From: Blastococcus sp. PRF04-17
Lineage (GTDB): Bacteria > Actinomycetota > Actinomycetes > Mycobacteriales > Geodermatophilaceae
Direction of reading: 5' to 3'
Assembly (NCBI RefSeq): GCF_023016265.1
Contig: NZ_CP095412.1
Span: 2,170,001 to 2,234,000, forward strand
DNA length: 64,000 nt
Shown one piece after another: positions 9,467-19,779 of the stretch (within the stretch, counting starts at the first letter, position 1; every line of letters begins with the position of its first letter). The position numbers and the translations under genes are program-made. Below the pieces are notes generated by a model, which was not told the DNA's origin, ran no database searches, and saw only the letters and a list, made by a program, of their open reading frames with translations.

Positions 9467-10213
9467 GTGCCCGTGCCGCCGTCCGTCGCCGCCCTCGAAC
9501 GGCTGGCCGCCCGCAGCTGGCGAGGGCTGGAGGAGGCGCCCTACGGCGACTGGCTGCTGCGCGCCGGCGGCGGGTTCACCGGCCGGGCCAACTCGGTGCT
9601 GGTGCTCGGCGACCCGCCCGCCGACCTGCCCGACGCCGTTGACGCCGTGACCCACTGGTACACCCGGCGCGGGCTGCAGCCCCGTGCGCAGGTTCCGGGG
9701 CCGGGCAACGAGGAGGCCGACGCCGCCTTCGACGCCGCCGGCTGGGCCCACCACGACGAGGTCCTCGTGCTGACCGCGCCGCTCACCGGCTGGGCGGAGA
9801 CCGCCGTGCAGGTGTCCCTGGCCCCGACCCCGGACGACGCCTGGCTGGCCGGGTACCGCTACCGCGGCACGCCGCTGCCCCCGGTCGCCGCCGCGGTGCT
9901 GGCCAACGCCGACGAGCCGGTGTTCGCCGCCGTCCGCTGCGATCCCGAGCCGGCGCCGCTGGCCGCCGTCGCGCGGGGCGTGCTCGTGGACGGCTGGCTG
10001 TGCGTCACCGCCGTGACCGTCGACGAGCGGCACCGACGGCGCGGACTCGCGACCGCCGTCATGGCTGCGCTGGGCGCCTGGGCGCGCGACCGCGACGGGC
10101 ACTCCTGCCTCCTGCAGGTCGCGCAGGAGAACACCCCGGCCCTGGCGCTCTACGCACGGCTGGGGTTCACCGAGCACCACCGCTACCACTACCGGCTGGG
10201 TCCGCAGGCCTGA
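9467..10213 (+). CDS. GNAT-family N-acetyltransferase
   Basis: GNAT acetyltransferase of 248 aa (GTG start). The C-terminal half has acetyl-CoA motif A, AVTVDERHRRRGLATAVM, and the final strands [19 protein letters not shown] and [10 protein letters not shown]. The N-terminal half (ERLAARSWRGLEEAPYGDWL) is conserved in actinobacterial relatives encoded near mshB, so a link to mycothiol or amino-thiol metabolism is conceivable, though the substrate cannot be read from sequence. Its 3' end overlaps the convergent membrane gene by 47 bases. Confidence 0.75.
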   Translation: MPVPPSVAALERLAARSWRGLEEAPYGDWLLRAGGGFTGRANSVLVLGDPPADLPDAVDAVTHWYTRRGLQPRAQVPGPGNEEADAAFDAAGWAHHDEVLVLTAPLTGWAETAVQVSLAPTPDDAWLAGYRYRGTPLPPVAAAVLANADEPVFAAVRCDPEPAPLAAVARGVLVDGWLCVTAVTVDERHRRRGLATAVMAALGAWARDRDGHSCLLQVAQENTPALALYARLGFTEHHRYHYRLGPQA

Positions 10214-10601
10214 CCCGGGGTCGGGCCGCGCTGCCCAGGATGCGGCCCACCGAGACGGCCGCGGCGAGCACCCCGGTCATCAGGAAGACCAGGCTCAGCG
10301 TCCCGAGCGCGCCGGTGCCGAGGAGCACGACATCCCCCTCGGGGCGGCGGGACATGGAACTGACCGCGACGACCAGCCAGACGACCACGGGGAGCACGGC
10401 GACCAGTCGCGAGCCCGACAGCCGGTGCAGCAGGGCCGGCAGCAGCAGGTTGCCCACGACGGCGGCCAGGACGGACACGGGCACGAGCACGCCGCCGATG
10501 CGGAGGGGGAGCCAGAAGACCTGCACCAGGACCAGCCACCCGCCGACCACGACGGCGACGACCGCCCAGCCGAGCCGGTCCAGCAGCTGCAGCGGAGTCA
10601 T
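10167..10601 (-). CDS. small four-helix membrane protein downstream of mshB
   Basis: 144 aa with four hydrophobic segments: [57 protein letters not shown] and [25 protein letters not shown]. The ATG start at 10601 overlaps the mshB stop in a 4-base ATGA, so the two are translationally coupled. A conserved membrane protein follows mshB in mycobacteria too (Rv1171), and this looks like its counterpart; that is recalled gene order, not an alignment. Function unknown. The C-terminal tail is polar and probably cytoplasmic. Confidence 0.7.
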   Translation of the reverse strand: MTPLQLLDRLGWAVVAVVVGGWLVLVQVFWLPLRIGGVLVPVSVLAAVVGNLLLPALLHRLSGSRLVAVLPVVVWLVVAVSSMSRRPEGDVVLLGTGALGTLSLVFLMTGVLAAAVSVGRILGSAARPRVRPADPAGSGSGGAR

Positions 10602-11497
10602 CCGCCCAGACCCGCGAACAGGTCGTCCTCCCACCCCTGCGGACCGTTCCCGGCCGGGCCGCGCTCGCCGCGGACCAGGCGGTAGTACTCCGTGCCCAGC
10701 ACCTCCATGCCCAGGTTGTTCGACAGCGCGAAGAACGGGCCGTCGACCTGGATCTGCGTGGGATGCGCGCGCATCGCGGCGTCCTTGCGGTCGACGAACG
10801 CGCGGCCGTCGACGGCGGCCGTCACCTGGTCGTCGGGCACCCCGAACGGGATCTCGTCCGCGCTGACCGCCCCCTCGAAGAACGAGTCCGCGCCGACGGC
10901 CGCCAGCGCGTCGATGCCCTGCTGGAGCACCGACCTGGGCACGCAGCACCAGTACACCTTGGCCACCGACCAGGCCTGCCCCAGGTCTGGCCGGTACGCA
11001 GGGTCCGCCGCCGCCTCGACGGCACGCATCGCGACGCGGTGGGCCTGGATGTGGTCGGGGTGGCCGTAGCCACCGTTCTCGTCGTAGGTGACCACCACCT
11101 GCGGGCGCACCTCGCGGACGACGTCGACCGCGTGGGCCACCGCCTCGTCGAGGTCGGCGTTCCAGAAGGCCCGAGGGTGCTCGTTGGCGGGGGTGCCCAT
11201 CATCCCGGAGTCCCGGAAGCGCCCCGGCCCCCCGAGGAACCGGACGTCGCGGACCCCCAGCGCCTCCATCGCCGACCGCAGCTCCCAGATGCGGTAACCG
11301 CCGAGCTGGTCGGCCTGATCGGCAGCCAGCTGGGCGAGCTCGGGGACCAGCACCTCCCCCTCCTCGCCGAGGGTGCAGGTGAGCAGGGTGACGCCGACGC
11401 CCTCGGCGACGTACTTGGCCATGGTGGCGCCGTTGTTGATGGTCTCGTCGTCCGGGTGCGCGTGGACGAGGAGGAGGCGTCGGTCGGAGGAGGTCAC
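10598..11497 (-). CDS. mshB: mycothiol biosynthesis deacetylase MshB
   Basis: Zn-dependent N-acetyl-1-D-myo-inositol-2-amino-2-deoxy-alpha-D-glucopyranoside deacetylase of the mycothiol pathway; 299 aa from GTG 11497. Zn-binding AHPDDE is at residues 10-15 and [11 protein letters not shown] gives the third ligand. The [12 protein letters not shown] and [12 protein letters not shown] stretches are typical of MshB rather than the related conjugate amidase Mca. Cytoplasmic. Coupled by a 4-base overlap to the small membrane protein. It supports an actinobacterial origin because mycothiol replaces glutathione there. Confidence 0.92.
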   Translation of the reverse strand: MTSSDRRLLLVHAHPDDETINNGATMAKYVAEGVGVTLLTCTLGEEGEVLVPELAQLAADQADQLGGYRIWELRSAMEALGVRDVRFLGGPGRFRDSGMMGTPANEHPRAFWNADLDEAVAHAVDVVREVRPQVVVTYDENGGYGHPDHIQAHRVAMRAVEAAADPAYRPDLGQAWSVAKVYWCCVPRSVLQQGIDALAAVGADSFFEGAVSADEIPFGVPDDQVTAAVDGRAFVDRKDAAMRAHPTQIQVDGPFFALSNNLGMEVLGTEYYRLVRGERGPAGNGPQGWEDDLFAGLGG

Positions 11498-11596
11498 GGG
11501 AGCGATCTTCCCTGGTCGCCCCGGCTGAGGCCCGAAGGGTCCCGCGCCGGACGGCTCCCGGCAGCGTGCGGTCCGGTGCACCGCCACATGCACAGA

Positions 11597-11630
11597 AGCG
11601 GGGGCCGACCCTTCCGGGCCGACCCCCGCT
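11597..11630 (-). terminator. stem-loop terminator after peptide-importer operon
   Basis: Long inverted repeat: 15-bp arms at 11597-11611 and 11616-11630 around a 4-base loop. Read as minus-strand RNA, both imperfect positions become G-U pairs and the loop is GGAA, a stable GNRA tetraloop, so the hairpin suits the minus-strand transcript. It lies 18 bases past the stop codon of the substrate-binding protein, the last gene of the operon. No strong U-tract follows, as is common in high-GC actinobacteria. Confidence 0.7.
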
Positions 11631-11647
11631 CCGGGGTGGTGCTCAGA

Positions 11648-13357
11648 TCACTCGGTGAAGCCGATGTCCTGGTACCGGGCCGAGGCGAACCCGAAGGCTC
11701 CGAAGTTCGCCAGGTTGTCGACCGTGGCCCAGATGTCGGGCCGCTGGTAGAGGGTCAGCGAGTGGACGATGTCCCAGATCTGGGCGTCGATCTCGTTGGC
11801 CATCTCACGGGCCCGCTCGGGGTCGAGCTCCGACTTGACCTCGTTGAACCCGGCGTCGATCTCCGGCGTCCCGACCCGGGCGAAGTTCTGCTGGATGTTG
11901 TCGCCCTGCGGCATCGCGTAGATCGAGGACGACGAGCTGATCGGGAACGGCGTGCCGATCCAGGAGAAGACCGTCATGTCGTAGTCGCCGATGAGGATGT
12001 AGTTCTCGAAGAACTGGCCCACGTCGACCGTCTCGATCTGGACGTCGGCACCGACCTCGGCCAGCATGCTCTGGACCAGCTGCGCCTCCTGGGCGCTCGT
12101 GGCCACACCGGACGGGATCACGAACCGCACGGACAGCTCCTGGCCGTCCTTGGTCCGCGTGCCCTCGTCGCCCTCGCGGGTCCAGCCGGCCTCTTCGAGC
12201 TCGGCGTTGGCCGCCTCGACGTCGGGCTCCGAGAGCTCGCCGGCGTTGTCCTGGTAGCCCTCCTGGTTCCGCATGAAGATGTGGTTGTCGAGCTTGGTGG
12301 CGTCGCCACCCAGCGGGCCGATCATGGCGTCGGTGATGGTCTGCCGGTCGATGGCCTTGGCCAGCGCCTTGCGGACCGCGACGTCGGAGAGCACCGGCGA
12401 AGTGCCGTTGATGGTGATGTGCCGGAAGTTCGGCCCACCCGCACGACGGATCTCGATGCCGTCGGTGCCCTCGGCGCGCTGCAGCTTGTTGACGTCGGCA
12501 GCGATCTCGATGAAGTCGACCTCACCGTTGACCAGCGAGTCGATCTGGGCGTCGAGGTCGATGACCCGGTAGATGATCCGGTCCAGGATCGCCGGGTCGC
12601 CCCACCAGTCCGGGTTGCGCTCGAGCGTGATCGTCTGCGCGGTCGCGTCGATGCTCGCCAGCTGGAACGGACCCGCGGTCACCTGCGGCTGCTCGACCCA
12701 GCCGGTGTTGAACACCTCGGGGTCGCTGTTGGTCGACGCCGGGTACAGCGGGCTGTACAGGCTCTGCCAGTCGGCGAAGGGGGTCGCGAAGGTGACGACG
12801 GCCTGCTTCTCGCTGTCGCCCTCCTCCACCGACTCGATCTGGTCGTACCCGGTCGTCGACGAGATGTTGTACGCCGGGTTGGTGCCGTTGAGCGCCTGCC
12901 ACTGGGCGATGAGGTCCTGCGCGGTGATCGGCGTCCCGTCCGACCAGGTCGCGTCCTCGTTGATGTCGTAGGTGACCGTCTGCGGGTCCTCGGAGGTCAG
13001 CTCGATGTTGGTGAAGTAGTCCTCGTTGACCACCGGGTTGGCGTCGGCCTCGAAGTGGAAGGCCGAGGGCATGAGCGCCTCGATGACGTCGGCGTTGTCC
13101 TGGAGGGTGCCGTCGAACTGGTGATAGTTGAAGTTCGGCGGGATCTCACCCAGCGGCCAGCGCAGGTCACCACCCTCGGCGAGCTCATCGCGGTCGACCG
13201 CGTTGATCTGGTTCTCGGAGGCGGAGGCGGCTTCGCCGCTCCCGCCGCCGTTGCCACCGGAGTCGGAGTCCCCGCCGCCACAGCCGGCCAGCACGAGGGC
13301 GGCGGCAGTGGCAGCGGCGACTGCACTGAGTGGACGAAGTCTCAAGAGGTGCTCCAT
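11648..13357 (-). CDS. peptide ABC transporter substrate-binding lipoprotein (family 5)
   Basis: Family 5 extracellular solute-binding protein of 569 aa, start ATG 13357. The signal peptide ends in a lipobox (ALVLAGCGGG), so it is a membrane-anchored lipoprotein. Family signatures: FEADANPVVNEDYF, DATWSDGTPITAQDL, GPFQLASIDATAQTITLERN, SDVAVRKALAKAIDRQTI. It should capture oligopeptides for the two permeases and fused ATPase encoded just upstream on the same strand; here the binding protein is the last gene rather than the first. Specificity cannot be read. Confidence 0.88.
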   Translation of the reverse strand: MEHLLRLRPLSAVAAATAAALVLAGCGGGDSDSGGNGGGSGEAASASENQINAVDRDELAEGGDLRWPLGEIPPNFNYHQFDGTLQDNADVIEALMPSAFHFEADANPVVNEDYFTNIELTSEDPQTVTYDINEDATWSDGTPITAQDLIAQWQALNGTNPAYNISSTTGYDQIESVEEGDSEKQAVVTFATPFADWQSLYSPLYPASTNSDPEVFNTGWVEQPQVTAGPFQLASIDATAQTITLERNPDWWGDPAILDRIIYRVIDLDAQIDSLVNGEVDFIEIAADVNKLQRAEGTDGIEIRRAGGPNFRHITINGTSPVLSDVAVRKALAKAIDRQTITDAMIGPLGGDATKLDNHIFMRNQEGYQDNAGELSEPDVEAANAELEEAGWTREGDEGTRTKDGQELSVRFVIPSGVATSAQEAQLVQSMLAEVGADVQIETVDVGQFFENYILIGDYDMTVFSWIGTPFPISSSSSIYAMPQGDNIQQNFARVGTPEIDAGFNEVKSELDPERAREMANEIDAQIWDIVHSLTLYQRPDIWATVDNLANFGAFGFASARYQDIGFTE

Positions 13358-13539
13358 GGTCGGTGCCGGCGTCCCAGCCGGGCTGGAACGGACGGCCGAT
13401 TCTCGGACGTCCGGAGGGTAAGCACGTGTCCGCGTCGAACGGATCACGTCGCCATAACGATCACCGCTGGATCCGACGGGGCAGCGCTCCCTTTATCGGC
13501 GTCAGACGCTGGGAACTTGACCACCCGCGACCTGACCGC

Positions 13540-15645
13540 TCAGGTGGGGACGACGTGCCGCTCGCGCGCCCAGTGGCACGCCGCCTCCTGCTCTCCGCCG
13601 GCTTCGTGGCGCTCCAGGGGCGGGTCCACCTCGATGCACAGCCGCTGCTGCTCCTCGGGCAGCTCGGCGAACAGTGGACAGCGCAGGCGGAACCGGCACC
13701 CGGACGGCAGGTTCGCGGGGTCGGGCAGGTCGCCGCGCACCAGGATGCGCGACCGCTTCCGCTCGGCCACGGGATCGGGGATCGGCACGGCCGACAGCAG
13801 CGCCTGCGTGTAGGGATGCGTGGGTCGCTCGAAGACGTCGGCCCCGCTCCCCACCTCGACCAGCCGACCCAGGTACATCACCGCCACGCGGTCGGCGATG
13901 TGCCGCACCACCGAGAGGTCGTGCGCCACGAAGAGGTAGGACAGGCCGAGGCGGACCTTGAGGTCCTCGAGCAGGTTGAGCACGCCGGCCTGGATGGAGA
14001 CGTCGAGGGCGGAGACCGGCTCGTCGAGCACCAGCAGCTTCGGCTCGAGCGCCAGCGCCCGGGCGATGCCGATGCGCTGCCGCTGACCGCCCGAGAAGTC
14101 GGCCGGGTACCGGTTGGCGTGCTCGGGGCTGAGCCCCACCAGGGACAGCAGCTCCCGCACGCGCTCCTGGCGCCGCTCGGCCGGGACGCGGAAGGCGCGC
14201 ATCGGCTCCTCGATGATGTCGCCGACCGGCAGCCGCGGGTCCAGGGACGCCAGCGGGTCCTGGAAGACGACCTGCACGTCGCGTCGCAGCTGCTTGCGGC
14301 CGCTGCGGTCCAGCCCTCCGACGTCGGTGCCGAGCAGCGTCACGGTGCCCTGCTCCGGGCGCGTCATCTCGAGGATCTGCATGATCGTGGTCGTCTTGCC
14401 GCAGCCGGACTCGCCGACGAGCCCGAGCGCCTCGCCCTCGCGGATGTCGAAGCTGATCCCGTCGACGGCCGTGATGGTGCCGATCTTGCGGCGCAGCACG
14501 ACACCCTTCGTGATCGGGTAGCGCTTGGCGAGGTCGCGCACCTCCAGGACCGCGGCCCGCTGGTCGCGGGGGAGCTCCTCGCGCGCCGTCGCGATGGCGG
14601 GGGCGGGAAGACCGGCACGCCGTCGATGAGGCCGTGCTCGATCTCCTCGCTGCGGTGGCACGCGGCACGGCGCGCCCCGTCGGCGGTCGGCTCCAGTGCC
14701 GGTTCGACGTCGTGGCAGATGGAGATGCTGACCGGGCAGCGGGGCACGAACGGGCACCCCCGGGCAGGCGGGCCACGTTCGGCGGTGACCCCTCGATCGG
14801 GGTCAGGGGTTCGCCCGGCCGGTCGAGTCGCGGCACCGAGCCGAGCAGCCCGATCGTGTACGGCATCCGCGGATCGGCGTAGACCGGCACGACGGCGCCG
14901 CTCTCCACCGCCTTTCCGGCGTACATGACCACGATCCGGTCGGCCATGCCCGCCACGACCCCGAGGTCGTGGGTGATCATGATGGTCCCGGCGTTGGTGA
15001 TCTCCCGCGCCTTGTCCAGCAGCTCGAGCACCTGCGCCTGGATGGTCACGTCCAGTGCCGTCGTCGGCTCGTCGGCGATGAGGACGTCGGGGTCGTTGGC
15101 GATCGCCATCGCGATCATCACGCGCTGCCGCATGCCGCCGGAGAACTCGTGGGGGTAGGCCTTGGCCCGCTCGCGGGCGTTCGGGATGCCCACCGCGTCG
15201 AGCAGCTCCACCGCGCGGGCGAAGCCGTCGTCCTTCGACACCCCGCGGTGGACCTGCACGGTCTCGGCGATCTGGTCGCCGATCGAGTAGACCGGCGTCA
15301 GCGCCGACAGCGGGTCCTGGAAGACCATCGCGATCTTGTTGCCGCGGATCCTGGCCAGCTGCCGGTCGGGCAGCCCGACCAGCTCCTGGCCGTGCAGCCG
15401 GACGCTGCCGGCCACCGTCGCCGACTCCGGCAGCAGGCCCATGACGGCCAGCGAGGACACCGACTTGCCGGACCCGGACTCGCCGACGATGCCGAGGACC
15501 TCGCCCGGTGCCAACGTGTAGCTCAGCCCGCGGACCGCCGGGACGACGGCGTCGTCGCCGGGGAACTCGACGGTCAGGTCCCTCACCTCGAGCAGGGGGC
15601 GGCCGGGTCCGGCGTCCCCGCGAGCTGCTCCTCCCTGAGGGTCAC
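13540..15645 (-). CDS. fused dual ATP-binding protein of peptide ABC transporter (three suspected indels)
   Basis: Two complete OppD/OppF-type ATPases. First: Walker [14 protein letters not shown], signature [11 protein letters not shown], Walker [14 protein letters not shown]. Second: [41 protein letters not shown], ending near [18 protein letters not shown]. Three breaks occur: near 15,595 (after GTPDPAAP, before [11 protein letters not shown]), near 14,757 (NVARLPG then [11 protein letters not shown]) and near 14,605 (GVPVFP then AIATAREEL), each cured by one extra C/G in a run of five. With three bases restored, GTG 15645 (GTGA overlap with the permease stop) to 13540 gives one frame of about 702 aa. 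So this is one fused importer ATPase with sequencing errors, not two decayed genes. It drives the permeases encoded upstream. Confidence 0.8.
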
Positions 15646-16604
15646 TTGGTGGCTCCCGCGCGCTTGGAGGCCGGGTCGAGGGCGTCGCGCAGACCGTCAC
15701 CGAAGACGCTCACCGCGAGCGTGGTGAGCACCAGCAGGCCACCGGCGAACATGAACAGCCAGGGGAAGGTGAACGCCGACCGGGTGCCGTCGGCGATCAG
15801 CGTGCCCAGCGAGACGTCCGGCGGCTTGACGCCGAACCCGAAGTAGGACAGGCCCGATTCGGCGATGATCGCCGTGGCCACCGCGATGGTGGCGTCGATG
15901 ATCAGCAGCGAGCTCATGTTCGGGATCAGGTGCCGGAAGATGATCCCCGCCGAGGACACCCCCGAGTAGCGCGCGGCCTGGACGAACTCCCGCTCGCGCA
16001 GGCTCAGCGTCATGCCGCGGACGATGCGGGCGGTGATCATCCACGCGAAGACGGCGATCAGGAACACCAGCACCAGCCAGCTGGCGCCCCGCAGGTTGCC
16101 GCTGATGATCGCGATGATGAGGAAGGAGGGGATCACCAGCAGCAGGTCGACGATCCACATCAGGACGCGGTCGACCCAGCCGCCGAAGTAGCCGGCGACG
16201 GCACCGACCACGGCGGCCAGGCCGGTGGAGATGACCGCGACCAGCAGCCCGATGAGCAGCGACTTCTGCAGCCCCCGCATCGTCAGGGCGAAGACGTCGC
16301 CGCCGATCTGGGTCGTGCCGAACCAGTGGTCGGCCGACGGAGGCTGCAGGAAGGCGGTGAAGTCCTGGTCACCGTAGGTCCACCCCGTGATCGCCTCGTA
16401 GACGCGGGGACCCACGAAGGCGGCGACGAACAGCAGCGCCAGCACGACGAGGGAGGCCATGGCCGCCTTGTTGCGTCGCAGGCGGCGCAGGACGAGCTGA
16501 CGGCGTCCCCGGACGACCACGTCGGGGCCGGACGCGGTCTCCCGCGGCGTGTCCCTGAGCGAGTCGTCGTCGGCGATGAGCAGGGGGTCTGCGGGTAGCG
16601 ACAT
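15642..16604 (-). CDS. peptide ABC transporter permease (DppC/OppC type)
   Basis: Inner-membrane permease of 320 aa with a polar N-terminus, then six helices. First helix [20 protein letters not shown]; coupling region [20 protein letters not shown] with the EAA-like loop; end [17 protein letters not shown], as in DppC-type proteins. The periplasmic [20 protein letters not shown] stretch is typical of the family. It pairs with the permease at 16620-17603 (15 bases upstream) and overlaps the ATPase start by GTGA. Probable substrate: di- or oligopeptides, or nickel-like ligands. Confidence 0.9.
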   Translation of the reverse strand: MSLPADPLLIADDDSLRDTPRETASGPDVVVRGRRQLVLRRLRRNKAAMASLVVLALLFVAAFVGPRVYEAITGWTYGDQDFTAFLQPPSADHWFGTTQIGGDVFALTMRGLQKSLLIGLLVAVISTGLAAVVGAVAGYFGGWVDRVLMWIVDLLLVIPSFLIIAIISGNLRGASWLVLVFLIAVFAWMITARIVRGMTLSLREREFVQAARYSGVSSAGIIFRHLIPNMSSLLIIDATIAVATAIIAESGLSYFGFGVKPPDVSLGTLIADGTRSAFTFPWLFMFAGGLLVLTTLAVSVFGDGLRDALDPASKRAGATK

Positions 16605-16619
16605 GTCAGTTCCTCACCC

Positions 16620-17603
16620 TCAGGTGACCCGCACGCGCGGATCGAGAACGGCGTAGAGGACGTCGGACAGGAATCCCGAGAAGAGGATGAACACGGCGGT
16701 GAACAGCGCCACCGTCGCCGTCACGTGGATGTCGTTGCCGCGGATGGAGTCCACCAGCCACTCCCCCATCCCGTGCCAGCCGAAGATCTTCTCGGTGAAG
16801 GTGGCGCCGACCGCGAGCGTGCCGAACGAGAACGCCAGCAGGGTCGCCATGGGGATGAGCGCGGTGCGCAACCCGTGCTTGTACAGCGCCCGCCTGCGGG
16901 TGAGCCCCTTGGCCTGCGCCGTCCGGAGGAAGTCGCTGCCCATGACGTCGAGCATCGCGTTGCGCTGGTACCGGGAGAAGAAGGCGATCAGCCCGAGGGC
17001 GATCGACAGCGTCGGCAGGATCAGGTGGGCGACCTGGTCCTTGACCGTGCCCCAGAAACCGGCGTCGAGGCCGGGCGTCTCGTAGCCGGTGTAGTAGAGC
17101 AGCGTCGTCCCGGCCGCCTGGTTGAGCTTCACGGCACCGAACTTGAGCAGCACCGCGGTGAAGAACACCGGGGTGGCGATGAACAGGAACGAGAAGGCGG
17201 TGAAGAACTTGTCGGTGAACTTGTACTGCTTGATCGCGCTCGCCACCCCGACCAGGACCCCGAGCACGGCCCCGATGATCGAGCCGAGCAGGAGCAGCCG
17301 GAGGCTCACCAGCGCGCGTGAGCCGAGCTGGTCGTTGATGTCGCCGCCGGTGACCGTCTTGCCGAAGTCACCGGTGACGACGCCGCCCATCCAGTCGACG
17401 TAGCGGCCGATCAACGGGTCCTTGTCGTTGACTCCGTACGCCGTCAGCTGCTGGTCGATCACCGCCGCCGGCACCGGAGGGTTGCGGCCCTCGTACCGCG
17501 CGCGGGGGTTCAGCGCGAGTGACGCGACGAAGTACGCCAGGGTCGTCGCCACCAGGACCAGGACGACGTAGTTGGCCAGTCGTCGGAGCAGGAACCGCCC
17601 CAC
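16620..17603 (-). CDS. peptide ABC transporter permease (DppB/OppB type)
   Basis: Permease of 327 aa, first gene of the downstream importer operon. N-terminal helix LANYVVLVLVATTLAYFVAS, the large periplasmic loop with YVDWMGGVVTGDFGKTVTGG, and the EAA loop AQAKGLTRRRALYKHGLRTA. The C-terminus SGFLSDVLYAVLDPRVRVT is the standard DppB ending. Only 54 bases separate it from the previous importer's DppF-type ATPase, so the two importers may share a transcript. Confidence 0.9.
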   Translation of the reverse strand: MGRFLLRRLANYVVLVLVATTLAYFVASLALNPRARYEGRNPPVPAAVIDQQLTAYGVNDKDPLIGRYVDWMGGVVTGDFGKTVTGGDINDQLGSRALVSLRLLLLGSIIGAVLGVLVGVASAIKQYKFTDKFFTAFSFLFIATPVFFTAVLLKFGAVKLNQAAGTTLLYYTGYETPGLDAGFWGTVKDQVAHLILPTLSIALGLIAFFSRYQRNAMLDVMGSDFLRTAQAKGLTRRRALYKHGLRTALIPMATLLAFSFGTLAVGATFTEKIFGWHGMGEWLVDSIRGNDIHVTATVALFTAVFILFSGFLSDVLYAVLDPRVRVT

Positions 17604-17657
17604 TGATGCCCTCCGCTCGATGTGCAGGTCGATGGCCTCGCGGCCGGGACGTCGGTG

Positions 17658-18734
17658 CTAGCCGGCCTCGATCGGGACCACGGCCCGCGCCTCGGCGAAG
17701 TGGCACGCCGACGCGTGCCCCTGGCCGCGGTCGACCAGCGCGGGTGGCTCCTCGGCGCAGATCTCCTGAGCCTTCCAGCACCGGGTGCGGAAGCGGCAGC
17801 CGGACGGGGGGTTCGCCGGGCTCGGCACGTCGCCCTGCAGCAGGATGCGCTCCTTGAGCCCGCGCAGCTGCGGCTGGTGCACCGGCACCGACGACAGCAG
17901 CGCCTGCGTGTACGGGTGCGACGGCGACCCGTACACGTCGACGTCGCTGCCCTCCTCCACCACGCTGCCGAGGTACATCACCGCGACCCGGTCGGAGATG
18001 TGCCGCACGACCGACAGGTCGTGGGCGATGAAGAGGTAGGACAGGCCGAAGTCGTCCTGCAGGTCCTCGAGCAGGTTGACCACCTGCGCCTGCACCGAGA
18101 CGTCGAGGGCGGACACCGGCTCGTCGCAGACGATCACCTCCGGTTGCAGGGCCAGGGCGCGGGCGATGCCGATGCGCTGCCGCTGACCGCCGGAGAACTG
18201 GTGCGGGTACCGGTTCACGAAGTCGGGGTTGAGGCCGACCCGGTCCATCAGGTCCTGCGTTCGCTTGAGCCGGCCCTGACGGGGGGCGATGTCGGCGTGC
18301 ACCGACCAGCCCTCGGCGACGATGTCGCCGACGGTCATGCGCGGGTTCAGCGACGCGTACGGGTCCTGGAAGATGATCTGGACCTCACGGCGGTAGGCCT
18401 TGAGGGCGCGGGCGCCCATCCGTGCGACGTCCCGTCCCTTGTAGAGGATCTGCCCGTCGGTGGGCCGTTCCAGGGCGACGATCAGCTTGCCGGTCGTCGA
18501 CTTCCCGCAGCCGGACTCGCCGACCAGACCCAGCGTCTCTCCGCGGCCGAGCCGGATGTCGACGCCGTCCACGGCACGGACGTGACCGATCGTCCGCTTG
18601 AAGACGATGCCCTGCGTCAGGGGGAAATGCTTCTTCAGGCCGCGCACCTCCAGCAGCGGCTCCCCGGTCGGCGGGGTCGGCGGCGCTGCCGCCGCCCTGG
18701 CGGCGGCGACGTCGGCGTCGGTGAGGTCAGACAC
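17658..18734 (-). CDS. peptide ABC transporter ATP-binding protein (DppF/OppF type)
   Basis: Cytoplasmic ATPase of 358 aa, GTG start overlapping the preceding ATPase stop by 8 bases. Walker [18 protein letters not shown]-loop [15 protein letters not shown], signature [18 protein letters not shown], Walker [13 protein letters not shown], switch His in IAHDLSVV. The C-terminal Oligo_HPY-type extension has the cysteine pattern [19 protein letters not shown], common in OppF and often linked to an Fe-S site in relatives. Works with the DppD-type ATPase as a heterodimer. Confidence 0.9.
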   Translation of the reverse strand: MSDLTDADVAAARAAAAPPTPPTGEPLLEVRGLKKHFPLTQGIVFKRTIGHVRAVDGVDIRLGRGETLGLVGESGCGKSTTGKLIVALERPTDGQILYKGRDVARMGARALKAYRREVQIIFQDPYASLNPRMTVGDIVAEGWSVHADIAPRQGRLKRTQDLMDRVGLNPDFVNRYPHQFSGGQRQRIGIARALALQPEVIVCDEPVSALDVSVQAQVVNLLEDLQDDFGLSYLFIAHDLSVVRHISDRVAVMYLGSVVEEGSDVDVYGSPSHPYTQALLSSVPVHQPQLRGLKERILLQGDVPSPANPPSGCRFRTRCWKAQEICAEEPPALVDRGQGHASACHFAEARAVVPIEAG

Positions 18735-19779
18735 CGAGGACCTCCTCGCTGTAGTGGCAGGCAGCTTCCCGGCCGGGGACGACGACCCGCAGCGGCGGCA
18801 CGTCACCGGCGCAGTCACGGCCGGGAGCCGCATCCGCGCCGAGGCGCCGGCGGGCGCAGCGGGGGTGGAAGGGGCACCCCGACGGGATCCGCGCGAGGCT
18901 GGGCGGCTGCCCGGCAATCGGCTGCAGCCGGCCACCCTTCGCCTCCACGTGCGGCACCGAGTTCATCAGGCCCTCGGTGTAGGGGTGGGCGGGGTTGTCG
19001 AAGACGTCGGTGACGGTGCCGCGCTCGACGATGCGCCCGGCGTACATGACCGCGACGTTGTCGGCGACCTCGTTGACGACGCCGAGGTCATGGGTGATGA
19101 GCACCAGACCCATCCCGGTCTCGCGCTGCAGGTCCTTGAGCAGGTCCATGACCTGCGCCTGGACCGTCACGTCGAGGGCGGTCGTCGGCTCGTCCGCGAT
19201 GAGGATGCGGGGGTCCAGCGCGATGGCCATCGCGATCATCACGCGCTGCCGCATGCCGCCCGAGAACTGGTGCGGATAGTCGTTGACCCGGTCGGCGGCC
19301 GCCGGGATGCGGACGCGGTCCATCAGCTCGACGGCGCGCTTCTTCGCTTCCTTCTTGCTCAGTCCCCGGTGCGCGCGGAACATCTCGCCGATCTGGTAGC
19401 CCACGCTGTACACGGGGTTCAACGAGGACAGCGCGTCCTGGAAGATCATCGAGATGCCCGGGCCGCGGACCTTGCGCTGCTCCTCGGCGGACTGGGTCAG
19501 CAGGTTGCGCCCCTCGAACCAGATCTCCCCGCGCGGCACCCGTGCGGGAGGGCTGTCGAGGATGCCCATGATCGCCTGGGCGGAGACGGACTTGCCCGAC
19601 CCGGACTCGCCGAGGATGGCCAGCGTCTCCCCCTCCGACACGGTGTAGCTGATGCCGTTGACCGCGTTGACCACACCGGCGCGGGTGCGGAACTCCACGT
19701 GGAGGTCCTCGACGGCCAGGATCGGCGCACCGGGCTCGCCGCGCCGGGCATCGAGCTCCGAGCTGGGCAGGATGGTCAC
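18727..19779 (-). CDS. peptide ABC transporter ATP-binding protein (DppD/OppD type)
   Basis: ATPase of 350 aa from GTG 19779, overlapping the permease stop by 4 bases (GTGA). Walker [17 protein letters not shown]-loop [16 protein letters not shown], signature [18 protein letters not shown], Walker [14 protein letters not shown], switch ITHDLGVV. The C-terminal domain has [12 protein letters not shown] and late cysteines, as in OppD. It is the DppD half of the second importer. Confidence 0.9.
   Translation of the reverse strand: MTILPSSELDARRGEPGAPILAVEDLHVEFRTRAGVVNAVNGISYTVSEGETLAILGESGSGKSVSAQAIMGILDSPPARVPRGEIWFEGRNLLTQSAEEQRKVRGPGISMIFQDALSSLNPVYSVGYQIGEMFRAHRGLSKKEAKKRAVELMDRVRIPAAADRVNDYPHQFSGGMRQRVMIAMAIALDPRILIADEPTTALDVTVQAQVMDLLKDLQRETGMGLVLITHDLGVVNEVADNVAVMYAGRIVERGTVTDVFDNPAHPYTEGLMNSVPHVEAKGGRLQPIAGQPPSLARIPSGCPFHPRCARRRLGADAAPGRDCAGDVPPLRVVVPGREAACHYSEEVLGV

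Noticed and set aside
10763-13813. 1,016-codon plus-strand ORF
   Set aside because: Antisense to mshB and to the peptide-binding protein, both with clear families; typical high-GC antisense frame.
13540-14757. Separate OppF-like gene
   Set aside because: Correcting three single-base losses makes one continuous two-ATPase frame from GTG 15645; the apparent second gene has no plausible start of its own.
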